DNA from: an uncultured Ruminococcus sp.
Lineage (GTDB): Bacteria; Bacillota; Clostridia; Oscillospirales; CAG-272
Assembly (NCBI GenBank): GCA_902778985.1
Contig: CACYZS010000075.1
Location: 1-6,148 of the forward strand
Direction of reading: 5' to 3'
Length of the DNA: 6,148 nucleotides
A program made the translations under genes and the position numbers. Within the stretch, counting starts at the first letter, position 1; every line of letters starts with the position of its first letter. Of the stretch, positions 5,936 through 6,148 are shown piece by piece. The notes below the pieces were generated by a model. The model made no database searches and had not been told where the DNA came from. It was given only the letters and a program-made list of their open reading frames with translations.

Positions 5936-6148
5936 ATGAAGCACAGAAAAAACGAAGGCGAAGAGTATATCCAAGCAATCCCGCGCCTGAAAAAGTGGAT
6001 TAACGAGTGCTGCGGCTGTCACACCAAGGGCTACGATCCCGCGATGCCGGAACATATCAGCCATAGCGAATGGAACCTCGCGGCGCATTATATCAAAAAA
6101 TACTTCAAGCCGCAGACACTCGATGAAAACGGCTTCTGCGAACAGTGC
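5936..6148 (+). CDS. Small CxxC/CxxC (zinc-ribbon-like) hypothetical protein, cut at right edge
   Basis: 71 residues are visible from ATG 5936 to the window end, with no stop. Seen: a basic, polar N-terminus (MKHRKNEGEEYIQAIPRLKKW), then CCGC (25-28) and, near the edge, CEQC (68-71). Two CxxC pairs about 40 residues apart suggest one structural zinc site, which is an inference. The segment YIKKYFKPQTLDENGFCEQC (52-71) resembles short uncharacterised proteins I recall from Clostridia, which end soon after the second Cys pair, so probably only a few residues are missing. AGAAGG (5923-5928) lies seven bases before the ATG, inside the end of the preceding gene. The two-base gap after that gene's stop indicates one transcript. 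Confidence 0.75.
   Translation, partial: MKHRKNEGEEYIQAIPRLKKWINECCGCHTKGYDPAMPEHISHSEWNLAAHYIKKYFKPQTLDENGFCEQC

Overview
The window suggests a GC-rich member of the Clostridia (Bacillota), probably from a spore-forming or formerly spore-forming lineage. The evidence is a SipL-like SPOCS (DUF3794)-LysM protein, a DUF6062 protein, a YhaN-type SMC-like ATPase, strong AGGAGG-like ribosome binding sites and sigma-A type promoters. The taxonomy is an inference from these families; no rRNA or marker gene is present.

Layout. (1) Bases 1-3408, minus strand: a two-gene unit. It is read from a promoter at 3479-3507 (TTGCAT, 17-base spacer, TATAAT) through a 238-residue DUF6062 Cys/His protein (3408-2692). 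It continues into a large ATPase that starts at a GTG overlapping the DUF6062 stop and runs off the left edge (2698-1, 899 residues visible, no internal stop or frameshift). The ATPase has Walker A, Q-loop, ABC signature and Walker B motifs, a pair of membrane helices in the middle of its coiled coil, and a long charged C-terminal tail. (2) Bases 3409-3679: an intergenic region with the AT-rich promoter, an array of small hairpins joined by ATGATAT and closed by 9-base terminal inverted repeats (3522-3643), and a perfect 15-bp hairpin (3645-3676). (3) Bases 3680-5236, minus strand: the SipL-like gene. (4) Bases 5237-5477: a divergent intergenic region holding a second, different hairpin array joined by GTGAAG, and a full-consensus promoter (TTGACA, 17, TATAAT) facing right. 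(5) Bases 5478-6148, plus strand: a two-gene unit of a 151-residue protein I do not recognise and the first 71 residues of a small CxxC/CxxC protein cut by the right edge.

How the parts may work together. The ATPase and DUF6062 protein look translationally coupled, so a shared process (membrane-associated DNA or envelope maintenance) is a reasonable inference but not shown. The SipL-like protein would act in spore envelope assembly with SpoIVA. The right-hand pair is of unknown function.

The least explained material is intergenic. Two unrelated arrays sit on either side of the SipL-like gene. Both have the same design: a constant short linker, and hairpin arms that differ from unit to unit but always remain self-complementary.
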